This document shows positions 28,116-37,198 of a DNA stretch of 64,000 nucleotides, piece by piece (position 1 is the stretch's first letter; every line of letters starts with the position of its first letter). Location of the stretch: contig NZ_JAAJBV010000009.1 in assembly GCF_011392075.1 (NCBI RefSeq), positions 1-64,000 on the forward strand, given 5' to 3'. The translations under genes and the position numbers were made by a program. The DNA comes from Flavobacterium celericrescens. Its GTDB lineage: Bacteria; Bacteroidota; Bacteroidia; Flavobacteriales; Flavobacteriaceae. The notes below the pieces were generated by a model. It was not told the DNA's origin. It was given only the letters and a program-made list of their open reading frames with translations, and did no database searches.

Positions 28116-30562
28116 TACACATCTACATTTATTGTAACCTTAATAGAACGATACTGCGGAATAGCCTCAAAACTGTTTCGCATTTTGTTTATGATTGTTT
28201 TTGTTTGTCCTAAATTTGAATTCACAGGAATTTTCACCATAATTGTTCTTATATATTCATTACGAATTCTATTAATTGCTGGTTCTTCCGGACCTAAAAC
28301 AGGGATTGGTAAATTTTGGGTCAATACGTTGTAAAACCAAAGCGAACCTTCTTTCAACTTATCAAAATCACGATGTTTTAAAGTCAACTTTATCAAACGA
28401 TAGAAAGGCGGATATTTAAAATTCTGGCGCTCATAAATTTGCTCTTTATACATTCCTGCATAATCATTACCTAAAACCTGCTGAATGGTGTTATGAAAAG
28501 GATTAAATGTTTGAATTAACACTTTTCCTTTCTTTTCTGAACGTCCTGCCCTACCCGAAACTTGTGTCATCATTTGAAAAGCTCTTTCGTAAGCTCTAAA
28601 ATTAGGCTGATTTAACAAATTATCAGCATTTAGAATTCCAACTAAGGTTACATTGTCAAAATCCAAGCCTTTGGCAAGCATTTGAGTTCCTACCAAAACA
28701 TCAATTTCACTATTTTTAAACGAATCAATTATTTTTTCAAAACCAAATTTACCTCGAGTGGTATCTTGATCCATTCGTCCAATGTTTTTCTCAGGAAAAA
28801 GCGTCTTCAATTCCATTTCGATTTGCTCAGTTCCAAAACCTTTGGTAGTTAAATCAACTGATTGACAACTATGACAATGCGTAGGATTTGCAATTGAATA
28901 ACCACAATAATGACAACGCAATTGATTTTTGAATTTGTAATACGTCAAACTCACATCGCAACTTGGACAATGTGGCACATGACCACACGTCATACATTCC
29001 ACATAAGGTGAAAATCCTCTACGGTTTTGAAACAAAATAACTTGCTCACCATTAGACAACGTTTCGGTAATTGCTTCCAGAAGTTCGTCTGAAAAATGCC
29101 CGGTCATTCTTTTTCTAAAATACTTATCTTTTATATCAATTAACAAGATTTCAGGCAAAACCACATTTCGAAAACGTACTTTTAATTCGGTTAAACCGTA
29201 TTTTTTGGATTGTACATTATAAAAAGATTCTAAACTTGGAGTCGCACTTCCTAAAAGCACTTTGGCGTTATGTTGCTTTGCTAAAACGATAGCTGCATCA
29301 CGTGCATGATAGCGTGGAGCTGGATCGTGTTGTTTATAGGTTTGCTCATGTTCCTCATCTACAATTATACACCCTAAATTTGAAAACGGCAAAAACAAAG
29401 CACTTCTAACACCAATAACCACTTTAGCTTTTGGCGAATTTTCTAATACTTGATTCCAAACTTCAATACGTTCATTATTGGAATATTTTGAATGAAAAAC
29501 AGCAACTTCGTTTCCAAAATAAGCTGTTAATCTTTGGACTAACTGTGTAGTTAAAGCAATTTCAGGCAGCAGAAATAAAACTTGTTTATCTTGTTGCACA
29601 TATTGTTCTAAAAGTTTGATGTAAATTTCTGTTTTTCCAGAAGCTGTAACGCCTTGTAATAAATTTACATCAAAATTCTTAAAATTAGTTTGAATACTAT
29701 CAAAAGCTTTTTGCTGTGGTGCACTCAACTTGAAATGACTATCATCTTCTTTATCGAAAGTGACTCTATCTTGTGCGATATAATATTCTTCGAAAATGGT
29801 TTTGTCTACTAAAGATTTTACAATTGCAGCTGAGCTTCCAGAAGTTTCGATTAGTTTTTTTACTGAAATGGGTGCTTTCTCTCGTGCTTGTAATTGGAAA
29901 TAATGTAATACCAATTCGCGTTGCTTTTTTGCTTTGGATAATACTTCTAATAATTCGGCTAATTTATCTTGTTGTAGAAATTCATCCTGTAATTTGATGT
30001 AGCGAACTAATTTCGGTTTGTATTGTTCCGAAATTTCTTCTTGCAACACTAAAGCTCCTTTTGCTAACAATCGATTGATGATTGGGAAAACCGTTTTCTT
30101 TCCCAAAATTTTAATCACATCTTGAACTGTAATTGATGATTGACTTTTTAAGGCTTCCAAAATCAAATATTCGTCATCTTTTAAGTCATTTGCATCGATT
30201 TCAAGGTTTTCTTTAGCCGAAATAATGGTTTCGCTTTCTAAAATATACCCAGAAGGCAACGCACTTCTAAATACTTCTCCCAACGAACACATATAATAAG
30301 AAGCAATCCATTTCCAATGTTCTATTTGGAATGAATTAACTACTGGTTTTTCATCTAAAATCTGATGAATTTCTTTGGCTTGATATAATTGTGGTGGCGT
30401 ATTATTTTTTTCTAGAACTAATGCGGTATAAATCTTAGTTTTTCCAAACGGCACAGCTACTCGCATTCCCACTTGAATGTAGTTAAATTCTGCTTCCGAA
30501 ACCTGATAAGTAAAGGTTTTTGAAACCGCCAATGGCAAAACGACTTCGATAAAATACAACAT
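28112..30562 (-). CDS. priA: Primosomal protein N' (replication restart helicase PriA)
   Basis: A 3'-to-5' DNA helicase that recognises stalled forks and reloads the replisome. The 816-residue protein has an N-terminal 3'-DNA-binding domain (MLYFIEVVLPLAVSKTFTY), Walker A GVTASGKTEIY near residue 300, DEEH-box IVDEEHEQTYKQ, and a zinc module with eight cysteines (CMTCGHVPHCPSCD, CHYCGY, CHSC) near 505-560. Helicase motifs GTQMLAKGLDFDNV and QVSGRAGR follow. A start 29 codons upstream is rejected: those residues are not family-like and the promoter element lies across them. The stop overlaps that of the LytTR gene by 4 nt. Confidence 0.95.
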   Translation of the reverse strand: MLYFIEVVLPLAVSKTFTYQVSEAEFNYIQVGMRVAVPFGKTKIYTALVLEKNNTPPQLYQAKEIHQILDEKPVVNSFQIEHWKWIASYYMCSLGEVFRSALPSGYILESETIISAKENLEIDANDLKDDEYLILEALKSQSSITVQDVIKILGKKTVFPIINRLLAKGALVLQEEISEQYKPKLVRYIKLQDEFLQQDKLAELLEVLSKAKKQRELVLHYFQLQAREKAPISVKKLIETSGSSAAIVKSLVDKTIFEEYYIAQDRVTFDKEDDSHFKLSAPQQKAFDSIQTNFKNFDVNLLQGVTASGKTEIYIKLLEQYVQQDKQVLFLLPEIALTTQLVQRLTAYFGNEVAVFHSKYSNNERIEVWNQVLENSPKAKVVIGVRSALFLPFSNLGCIIVDEEHEQTYKQHDPAPRYHARDAAIVLAKQHNAKVLLGSATPSLESFYNVQSKKYGLTELKVRFRNVVLPEILLIDIKDKYFRKRMTGHFSDELLEAITETLSNGEQVILFQNRRGFSPYVECMTCGHVPHCPSCDVSLTYYKFKNQLRCHYCGYSIANPTHCHSCQSVDLTTKGFGTEQIEMELKTLFPEKNIGRMDQDTTRGKFGFEKIIDSFKNSEIDVLVGTQMLAKGLDFDNVTLVGILNADNLLNQPNFRAYERAFQMMTQVSGRAGRSEKKGKVLIQTFNPFHNTIQQVLGNDYAGMYKEQIYERQNFKYPPFYRLIKLTLKHRDFDKLKEGSLWFYNVLTQNLPIPVLGPEEPAINRIRNEYIRTIMVKIPVNSNLGQTKTIINKMRNSFEAIPQYRSIKVTINVDVY

Positions 30563-30566
30563 AGAA

Positions 30567-30574
30567 CAAATATA
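30567..30574 (-). promoter_or_regulatory. -7 element abutting the priA start
   Basis: TATATTTG on the minus strand ends 4 nt before the ATG at 30562. If used, transcription would start at or next to the ATG and give a leaderless mRNA. No clear -33 TTG is seen. Confidence 0.5.
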
Positions 30575-30632
30575 GTTTGAAAAAGAGAATAGAGAAAAGA
30601 AAATAGAAAAAAGATGCCTAGTTTCATTCAAT

Positions 30633-30664
30633 AAAAAAAGCGCCCTCAATGAGAACGCTTTTAC
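30633..30664 (-). terminator. Terminator of the chalcone-isomerase-like gene
   Basis: AAAAGCG-CC-CTC / GAG-AA-CGCTTTT, a stem with one internal 2x2 mismatch and a 3-nt loop, with a T-run on the minus strand, 20 nt past the stop. Confidence 0.75.
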
Positions 30665-30684
30665 TATTATTTATGTGTATGGAA

Positions 30685-31248
30685 TTATTTTCCTAACATT
30701 TCGTTTTTCAAATCTGCATCTGCTGGTTTATCACATAACCAAATTCCGAATAACGCTTTTTTGAAATCGTGTCCTTCGATAGTTCCTTTTTTAACACCAT
30801 TTTTATACACTACAATTCCTTCATTTGGAACATTAATGATAATAAAAATATCGCCTTTTTTAATTTCTTCTTTAAAGAAACCTTTGAATTTATCAATTTT
30901 AGCTTTTAAAGGTGCCGTTTTTTTGTTAGTCGAATTTTCAAAACCTTCATTAATAGCAGAAACCATTTTATCTGAAGTAATCATTCCTGAAATAATATTT
31001 AATTTTATTGCTCCAGCTTCTTTACTATCTATGATGTCTTTTGCACTTGAACTCTTTTTTGGTAAATATAAAGAACCGACATACAAATCAATCCACATTT
31101 TTTCTCTTGTACCCGCTCCGTTTAAAACCAAATTTTGCCCTTCTAAAGACATTTTACCATCCACTTTAACTCCTGAAACAGTTTCTTGTGCATTAACCGA
31201 AAATGTGGTTGCAATAAGAACTAAAAATGTAATAATTTGTTTTCTCAT
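30685..31248 (-). CDS. Secreted chalcone-isomerase-like domain protein
   Basis: A 187-residue protein with the signal peptide MRKQIITFLVLIATTFSVNA. The mature part fits the bacterial chalcone-isomerase-like family (PF16036 type): an early strand MWIDLYVGSLYLPKKSSSAKDII, IKLNIISGMITSDKMVSAINEGFENS, and the C-terminal KKALFGIWLCDKPAD. These bacterial proteins are not known to be flavonoid enzymes; a ligand- or fatty-acid-binding role is generally assumed. It is downstream of the YihY gene on the same strand, 21 nt away, and ends in a terminator. Confidence 0.85.
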   Translation of the reverse strand: MRKQIITFLVLIATTFSVNAQETVSGVKVDGKMSLEGQNLVLNGAGTREKMWIDLYVGSLYLPKKSSSAKDIIDSKEAGAIKLNIISGMITSDKMVSAINEGFENSTNKKTAPLKAKIDKFKGFFKEEIKKGDIFIIINVPNEGIVVYKNGVKKGTIEGHDFKKALFGIWLCDKPADADLKNEMLGK

Positions 31249-31269
31249 AATAATTTGTTTTAAATTTTG

Positions 31270-32193
31270 TTAAATATATAAATTTTTTCTTTTTAATTTA
31301 GAAATAGTTGCATTTAGTTCGAAACCTAATAATAAAACCATGCAGTTAATCCAGATGTAAAACATTAATACAAGAAGTGTACCAATTGAACCATACAATT
31401 CGTTATAACGGGCAAACTTTTCGACATAGACACCAAAAATATAAGAAGAAATAATGATTAAAATGGTCGTAAAAACCGCACCATAACTAATAAATGACAT
31501 TTTTGAAGTTTCTTTGGTTCCAAATTTATACAAAATGGCTGTCGTTATTAAAATCATTAAAACAACGAAACCATACCTACTCCATTCAACCAAATAAACA
31601 TCGTTTACATAACCGCTAACATTGATTTTATGAATGATAATTTCAGAAATTACGATAGCAGAAACGGTAATAATTAAAATCAAAGAAAGTGAAAGTGCTA
31701 TTGCTAATGATATAAAATACTGTCTAAAAAATCCTCGTGTTAATGTAATGTGCTCAGACATTTCAAAACCACCTAAAATAGCATTGATTCCATTAGTCAT
31801 TAATAATATTGACAACACAAAACCTGACGACAACAATCCTTGATGACTATTATTCATAATATCACTAATAATTTGAGCAATTGCATCATATGTATTAGGC
31901 GGAACTCCTTCTTCTACGAATTGTAAAAAATCTTTTTGAAAATTTTCTAACGGAATATAGGGAATTAAATTCAAAATAAATAAAGCGAATGGAAACAAAG
32001 CCATAAAGAAACTAAATGCTACCGCACTGGCTCTGTATGAAAATGCTCCTTTAAAAATTCCAATTACATACAATTCCAAAATATCGTACAAAGAAAGTCC
32101 TTCAAACGATTTTGGTTTTATAGTTTTCCCAAAAGCAACTAATTGCTTAACAACTGGAATTTTATTGAGTTTATTTTCAATTTCTTCTGACAT
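31270..32193 (-). CDS. YihY/BrkB-family inner-membrane protein
   Basis: A 307-residue integral membrane protein with about six hydrophobic segments. Family blocks are FKGAFSYRASAVAFSFFMALFPFALF near residue 55 and the late YGSIGTLLVLMFYIWINCMVLLLGFELNA. The family was once called RNase BN, but that assignment was withdrawn; its function is unknown, with envelope or efflux roles suggested. Its ATG begins on the base after the nadC stop, so translation is probably coupled. Confidence 0.9.
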   Translation of the reverse strand: MSEEIENKLNKIPVVKQLVAFGKTIKPKSFEGLSLYDILELYVIGIFKGAFSYRASAVAFSFFMALFPFALFILNLIPYIPLENFQKDFLQFVEEGVPPNTYDAIAQIISDIMNNSHQGLLSSGFVLSILLMTNGINAILGGFEMSEHITLTRGFFRQYFISLAIALSLSLILIITVSAIVISEIIIHKINVSGYVNDVYLVEWSRYGFVVLMILITTAILYKFGTKETSKMSFISYGAVFTTILIIISSYIFGVYVEKFARYNELYGSIGTLLVLMFYIWINCMVLLLGFELNATISKLKRKNLYI

Positions 32194-33054
32194 CTAATCA
32201 ATTGCTTTTAAACTTAAATCCATATTATACACCGAATGCGTTAAAGCTCCCGAAGAAATATAATCAACACCACACTCCGCATAGTTACGAATAGTTTTTT
32301 CGTTAATATTTCCCGAAGATTCTGTCAATGATTGATTTCCAATCATTTCCACTGCTTTTTTAGTAGTTTCGTAATCAAAGTTATCTAATAAAATACGATA
32401 AACTCCTCCACTACTTAAAATTTGCGCTACCTCATCTAAATTTCTGGCTTCAACAATAATTTTCAAATCCTTGTTCTGATCAACTAAATATTGTTTTGTT
32501 TTAGCAATAGCTTGCGGAATACCACCTGCAAAATCAATATGATTGTCTTTTAACATAATCATATCATATAAAGCAAATCTATGATTTTCGCCACCTCCAA
32601 TTTTTACTGCCCATTTCTCAATAGCACGAATTCCTGGCGTAGTTTTACGAGTATCTAATATTTTTGTTTGAGTTCCTGCTAATAAATCAACAAACATTTT
32701 AGTCTTTGTTGCAATAGCACTCATTCGTTGCATCGAATTTAAAACCAAACGTTCTGCTTTCAGTATAGACTGCGAACTTCCAGAAACGTGAAAAACTACA
32801 TCTCCATATTTTACTGTTTCGCCATCATTGATAAATGTTTCTACTACCATGCCTTTATCTACATAATCGAATATCATTTTGGCAAATGCTACACCGGCAA
32901 TAATTCCATTGTCTTTAACTAACAACTTTGCCTTACCTTCTGCTGTTACTGGAATACATGCTAACGAACTATGATCGCCATCGCCAACATCCTCACGAAT
33001 AGCGTTGCTTATAATGAGTTCTAATTCTTTTTGAAACTGTGCTTCTGAAATCAT
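32194..33054 (-). CDS. nadC: Nicotinate-nucleotide pyrophosphorylase (carboxylating)
   Basis: Quinolinate phosphoribosyltransferase of de novo NAD synthesis: quinolinate plus PRPP gives nicotinate mononucleotide, CO2 and PPi. The 286-residue length is typical. The active-site block LDTRKTTPGIRAIEKWAVKIGGG lies near residues 136-158 and GGENHRFALYDMIMLKDNHI follows, with the expected Arg, His and Lys residues. A late EASGNI-type motif is present as SSGNINEKTI. It is the first gene of the nadC-yihY-chalcone-isomerase-like unit. Confidence 0.95.
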   Translation of the reverse strand: MISEAQFQKELELIISNAIREDVGDGDHSSLACIPVTAEGKAKLLVKDNGIIAGVAFAKMIFDYVDKGMVVETFINDGETVKYGDVVFHVSGSSQSILKAERLVLNSMQRMSAIATKTKMFVDLLAGTQTKILDTRKTTPGIRAIEKWAVKIGGGENHRFALYDMIMLKDNHIDFAGGIPQAIAKTKQYLVDQNKDLKIIVEARNLDEVAQILSSGGVYRILLDNFDYETTKKAVEMIGNQSLTESSGNINEKTIRNYAECGVDYISSGALTHSVYNMDLSLKAID

Positions 33055-33194
33055 ATGCTATAATTGAACTGCTAATGTAAGAATTCCTTTGTTGTTTTAA
33101 AAATTTATAAAATGATAAATCACTCATTATACCAAGATAATTTCAGTTTAGTATATTCAAAAAAAACATATTTTTAAATAAAAACGATTTTACC

Positions 33195-33246
33195 CCCTAA
33201 AAAAATAGGGTATAATTTATTATTTGACTAAATATTATTATATTTG
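33195..33246 (+). promoter_or_regulatory. glnN upstream region: hairpin and -7 element
   Basis: TATATTTG at 33239-33246 is a good -7 match, 40 nt before the glnN ATG. About 30 nt upstream lies an inverted repeat CCCTA / TAGGG with an A6 centre (33195-33210), unusually GC-containing for this region. It could be an operator. Confidence 0.5.
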
Positions 33247-33286
33247 CATAACTTTTCAAGGGTTTAACTTTTAAAAACACAACTTT

Positions 33287-35473
33287 ATGTCAACATTTCG
33301 CTTTCAAGCTTTAAGAAAAGCAACAGACAGAAAACCAGTTCATGTAGAAGAATTGGACAGAAAATCAGCTATTTTTGGTAGTAATGTTTTTAACGACAAA
33401 GCAATGCGACAATTTTTAACACCAGAAGCTTACAAAGCCGTTAAAGCAGCAGCAGAAGGTGTAAAAATTGATAGAAAAATAGCAGACTATATTGCTTTAG
33501 GAATGAAAGAATGGGCTTTATCAAAAGGTGTAACACATTATACACACTGGTTTCAGCCATTAACAGGAACTACTGCTGAAAAACACGATGCTTTTTTTGA
33601 AACTTTTCCTGATGGAAGCGATCCTGTTGAAAAATTTGGAGGAAGTCAATTAGTACAACAAGAACCAGATGCATCATCTTTTCCAAATGGAGGAATACGT
33701 AACACATTTGAAGCTAGAGGATATACTGCTTGGGATCCAACATCACCAGCTTTTATTTTCGGAACTACATTATGTATTCCAACGGTTTTTGTATCATATA
33801 CTGGAGAAGCACTAGATAACAAAACACCTTTATTAAGAGCGCTACATGCTATCGATTCTGCAGCTATTGATGTGGCTAAGTATTTTGACAAAAATGTAAA
33901 AAGAGTAACACCAACTTTAGGTTGGGAACAAGAATATTTCTTAGTAGACACAGCTCTAGCAAATTCAAGACCTGACTTATTAGCAACTGGAAGAACTTTA
34001 TTAGGACACACTGCCGCTAAAGGTCAACAATTAGATGACCACTATTTTGGTTCAATTCCTACACGAGTTTTAACGTATATGCGTGATTTAGAAAACGAGT
34101 GTATGTTATTAGGAATTCCTGTTAAAACCCGTCACAACGAGGTAGCGCCAAATCAATTTGAATTAGCACCTATCTTTGAAGAAATCAACTTAGCAGTAGA
34201 CCACAATTCATTATTAATGGATGTAATGCAAAAAGTTGGTGAACGTCATGATTTTAAAGTATTATTCCACGAAAAACCTTTCAAAGGAGTAAATGGTTCG
34301 GGTAAACACAATAACTGGTCTTTAGCTACAGACACAGGAATTAACCTATTAAGTCCTGGCAAAACACCAATGAGCAACTTACAATTCTTAACATTCTTCA
34401 TTAACACAATTAAAGCGGTTCATGATCACGAAGAATTATTAAGAGCTTCAATTGCTTCAGCAAGTAACGACCACCGTTTAGGAGCTAACGAAGCGCCACC
34501 AGCAATTATTTCGGTTTTCATCGGACAACAATTGACAAAAGTTTTAGCAGAACTAGAAGGTGTTTCTAAAGGAAAATTATCTCCAGAAGAAAAAACAGAT
34601 TTAAAATTAAACGTAGTAGGAAAATTACCAGACGTTTTATTAGACAATACAGACAGAAACAGAACATCTCCATTTGCTTTCACAGGAAACAAATTTGAAT
34701 TCAGAGCGGTTGGTTCTTCTGCAAACTGTGCGGTTTCTATGACGACTTTAAATACAATTGTCGCAAAGCAGTTAAAAGATTTCAAAAAAGAAGTTGATAC
34801 TTTAATTGAGAAAAAAGATTTAAAGAAAGACGAAGCTATTTTCAATGTCTTAAGAGAATATATCAAACAAACTAAAGCTATTCTTTTTGAAGGAGACGGT
34901 TATAGCGAAGCTTGGGAAAAAGAAGCTAAAAAACGTGGTTTAAGCAACCACAAAACAACACCTCAAGCATTAAAAGCAAAAGTTTCTAAAAAAGCAATTG
35001 AATTGTTTGGCGAAATGGGCGTAATGAACCATGTTGAAGTGGAAGCGCGTTACGAAATTGAGTTAGAAGAATACGTGAAAAAAATCCAAATTGAAGGAAG
35101 AATTTTAGGTGATATAGCTCGTAATCATGTGGTTCCAACAGCTATTCGCTACCAAAACGTATTAATTGAAAACGTAAAAGGTTTAAAAGAAATTTTCGGA
35201 AAAGACTTCGAGAAAATTGCTAAAGAACAAATCTCGTTAATCAAAGAAATTTCAGAACATATCGAAGGCATTAACACGAAAGTGGAAAAAATGACCGAAG
35301 AACGTAAAAAAGCAAACGCCTTAAACAGCACAGAAAAAATGGCCGATGCATATTGCGATAAAGTAAAACCATACTTCGAAGAAATTCGTTACCATGCTGA
35401 CAAATTAGAATTGTTAGTAGACGACGAACTTTGGACACTAACAAAATACAGAGAATTGTTATTTACGAAGTAA
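33287..35473 (+). CDS. glnN: Glutamine synthetase type III
   Basis: Ammonia assimilation: glutamate, NH3 and ATP give glutamine. The 728-residue protein has the length of GSIII, not GSI (about 470). GSIII hallmarks are the N-terminal MSTFRFQALRKA, WFQPLTG (THWFQPLTGTTAEKHD), the metal-binding GWEQEYFLVD near residue 213, NQFELAPIFEE, VNGSGKHNNWSL near 345 and the late NRTSPFAFTGNKFEFRAVGSS. The C-terminal 200 residues are the long GSIII helical extension. It has its own promoter and terminator. Confidence 0.97.
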   Translation: MSTFRFQALRKATDRKPVHVEELDRKSAIFGSNVFNDKAMRQFLTPEAYKAVKAAAEGVKIDRKIADYIALGMKEWALSKGVTHYTHWFQPLTGTTAEKHDAFFETFPDGSDPVEKFGGSQLVQQEPDASSFPNGGIRNTFEARGYTAWDPTSPAFIFGTTLCIPTVFVSYTGEALDNKTPLLRALHAIDSAAIDVAKYFDKNVKRVTPTLGWEQEYFLVDTALANSRPDLLATGRTLLGHTAAKGQQLDDHYFGSIPTRVLTYMRDLENECMLLGIPVKTRHNEVAPNQFELAPIFEEINLAVDHNSLLMDVMQKVGERHDFKVLFHEKPFKGVNGSGKHNNWSLATDTGINLLSPGKTPMSNLQFLTFFINTIKAVHDHEELLRASIASASNDHRLGANEAPPAIISVFIGQQLTKVLAELEGVSKGKLSPEEKTDLKLNVVGKLPDVLLDNTDRNRTSPFAFTGNKFEFRAVGSSANCAVSMTTLNTIVAKQLKDFKKEVDTLIEKKDLKKDEAIFNVLREYIKQTKAILFEGDGYSEAWEKEAKKRGLSNHKTTPQALKAKVSKKAIELFGEMGVMNHVEVEARYEIELEEYVKKIQIEGRILGDIARNHVVPTAIRYQNVLIENVKGLKEIFGKDFEKIAKEQISLIKEISEHIEGINTKVEKMTEERKKANALNSTEKMADAYCDKVKPYFEEIRYHADKLELLVDDELWTLTKYRELLFTK

Positions 35474-35491
35474 TTTCATTTAAATATTTCT

Positions 35492-35526
35492 TAAAACCTG
35501 TTCTATTGAGCAGGTTTTTTTTATTT
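35492..35526 (+). terminator. Terminator of glnN
   Basis: AAACCTG / CAGGTTT with a short extended stem-loop, followed by eight or more T, about 20 nt past the glnN stop. Confidence 0.8.
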
Positions 35527-35545
35527 TAGATAAAAATTTACAACG

Positions 35546-36316
35546 ATGAGAAATATTGTCTTCCTTTTTATATTAATACACTCAATATCATTTAGCCAAA
35601 ACAAGTTTACGGTGTATTTTGATACGGATTCACACCAATTACAACTTTCGGAATTAAATAAATTAGATAATTTCTTAAAAAATAAAGATGCAAAAATCCT
35701 TAAACTTATTGGCTACTGCGATTATCGTGCATCAAATGGTTACAACGACACTTTGGCGTCCAATAGAGCTAAATTTGTAAAAGGAATTATTGAAAAAGTT
35801 ACTGACCAAAAACAAATCGAAATCGAAAGTAAAGGTGAAAATTTCAAACAAAATTCCAATTTAACCTTAAACCGAAAAGTTGAAATTTATTACGAAGAAA
35901 TTCCAAAAAAAGAAATCGAAGCAGCCGCAACAAATGACTTGAACAACCAAGTTATTACTGCAAAAGTGGGTGATAAATTGGTATTAAAAAACTTGTATTT
36001 TTATAATCGCTCTGGAGTTTTCAGACCTGAATCTAGACCAGTTCTTGAAGAGTTATTAGCAGTTATGAAAAAACATCCAAAACTAAAAATTGAAATCCAA
36101 GGTCATATTTGTTGTCAAGAAGGAACCGATATTGAAAACACATCAGAAGTTAGAGCTCTTGCCGTTTATAATTACCTAAAAGCCAACAATATTGACCCTA
36201 ACAGACTTAGTTACAAAAGTTTTGGAAGTACAAAACCAATCCATAAAATTCCAGAAAAAAACGAAGAAGAAAGAAATGAAAATCGCAGAGTAGAAATTCA
36301 AATTATTGAAAATTAA
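35546..36316 (+). CDS. Secreted protein with two OmpA-like domains (tandem paralogue 1)
   Basis: A 256-residue protein with the signal peptide MRNIVFLFILIHSISFS. Residues about 20-120 form a first OmpA C-terminal-like, peptidoglycan-binding domain (FTVYFDTDSHQL, then GYCDYRASNGYNDTLASNRA, then NRKVEIYYEE). Residues about 145-256 form a second one (LKIEIQGHICC, then SEVRALAVYNYLKANNI, then RLSYKSFGSTKPI, then NENRRVEIQI). In the second domain the usual GH(T/S)D is GHICC, so the acidic residue is replaced by cysteine. There is no transmembrane barrel or TM anchor. The next gene has the same double architecture. Confidence 0.85.
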   Translation: MRNIVFLFILIHSISFSQNKFTVYFDTDSHQLQLSELNKLDNFLKNKDAKILKLIGYCDYRASNGYNDTLASNRAKFVKGIIEKVTDQKQIEIESKGENFKQNSNLTLNRKVEIYYEEIPKKEIEAAATNDLNNQVITAKVGDKLVLKNLYFYNRSGVFRPESRPVLEELLAVMKKHPKLKIEIQGHICCQEGTDIENTSEVRALAVYNYLKANNIDPNRLSYKSFGSTKPIHKIPEKNEEERNENRRVEIQIIEN

Positions 36317-36372
36317 CTTTGGCATACTTTTATATGTATTAAATTTGTTGTTAATTCGTAAAAAAGTTAAAA

Positions 36373-37194
36373 ATGAAGATTGCCTTTTCAATTCTATTTT
36401 TCTGCTATGGTTTTTGTGTTTTTGCACAAGAAAAATTTACGGTGTACTTTGATTCCGACAAGTTTGATTTAACCCAAAAAGAAAATAAACGATTGCAAGA
36501 GTGGATTACACTAAATCCAACCTCAAAAATACTTACAATGGAAGGCTTTACAGATGAAGTAGGTTCGAATGGATATAACGACACTTTATCTAAAAAAAGA
36601 GTAGATTTTATATATAATTTAGTTCAAAACAAAGTTGCTATTCGTGAAGATTTTAAAAGTAGAAGTTTTGGTGAAACACAACAAGTTTCAAAAATAAAAG
36701 CAGAAAATAGAAAAGTAATCATTTACTATTTATTGGAAAAAGATTTATCTAAAGAAAATGAAATTTTAGGCATCAAAGAGGAAATCATAGAAGAAGTCAT
36801 TATTCCGGAAAATGCTACACTTGAAGAAAAAGTAAAACTGGCAAAAGTGGGTACAAAAATTGTCTTAAAAAATATTAATTTTTATCAAAACACCTTTGCA
36901 ACGGTTCCAGAATCACAAGGCGCTATGTACGATTTATTATATGTGATGCAAAACAATGAAGGACTTAAAATCGAAATTCAAGGGCACATTTGTTGTATTG
37001 ATAAAGATTACCGAAATTTATCGGCTGATAGAGCCAAACAAATTAAACGTTTTTTAGTATATAATGGCATTCCACAACACCGCATTCAAACTAAAGGTTT
37101 TGGTGTTTCGCAACCAATTTACCCTATCCCAGAAGCAAGTGAAGCCCAAGCTGCTGCAAACAGAAGAGTAGAAATTGAAATTTTAAGTAAATAA
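36373..37194 (+). CDS. Secreted protein with two OmpA-like domains (tandem paralogue 2)
   Basis: A 273-residue paralogue of the preceding gene. It has the signal peptide MKIAFSILFFCYGFCVFA and a first OmpA-like domain with FTVYFDSDKFDLTQKE and GFTDEVGSNGYNDTLSKKR. The second domain has LKIEIQGHICCIDKDY, NLSADRAKQIKRFLVYNGIPQHRIQTKGFG and AAANRRVEIEI. The GHICC variant is shared, so it predates the duplication or is selected. It starts 56 nt after paralogue 1 and ends 4 nt before a small lipoprotein gene, so the three likely form one operon. A structural link between envelope and peptidoglycan is the simplest reading. Confidence 0.85.
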   Translation: MKIAFSILFFCYGFCVFAQEKFTVYFDSDKFDLTQKENKRLQEWITLNPTSKILTMEGFTDEVGSNGYNDTLSKKRVDFIYNLVQNKVAIREDFKSRSFGETQQVSKIKAENRKVIIYYLLEKDLSKENEILGIKEEIIEEVIIPENATLEEKVKLAKVGTKIVLKNINFYQNTFATVPESQGAMYDLLYVMQNNEGLKIEIQGHICCIDKDYRNLSADRAKQIKRFLVYNGIPQHRIQTKGFGVSQPIYPIPEASEAQAAANRRVEIEILSK

Positions 37195-37198
37195 GAAT

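Noticed and set aside
30761-31273. 170-codon open frame opposite the chalcone-isomerase-like gene
   Set aside because: It is antisense to a gene with signal peptide and family motifs, and its product has no coherent start, signal or domain; it reflects codon bias on the other strand.
33646-34866. Two open frames (121 and 146 codons) opposite glnN
   Set aside because: Both lie wholly antisense to the well-supported glnN gene and encode Ser/Phe-rich sequence without family features.
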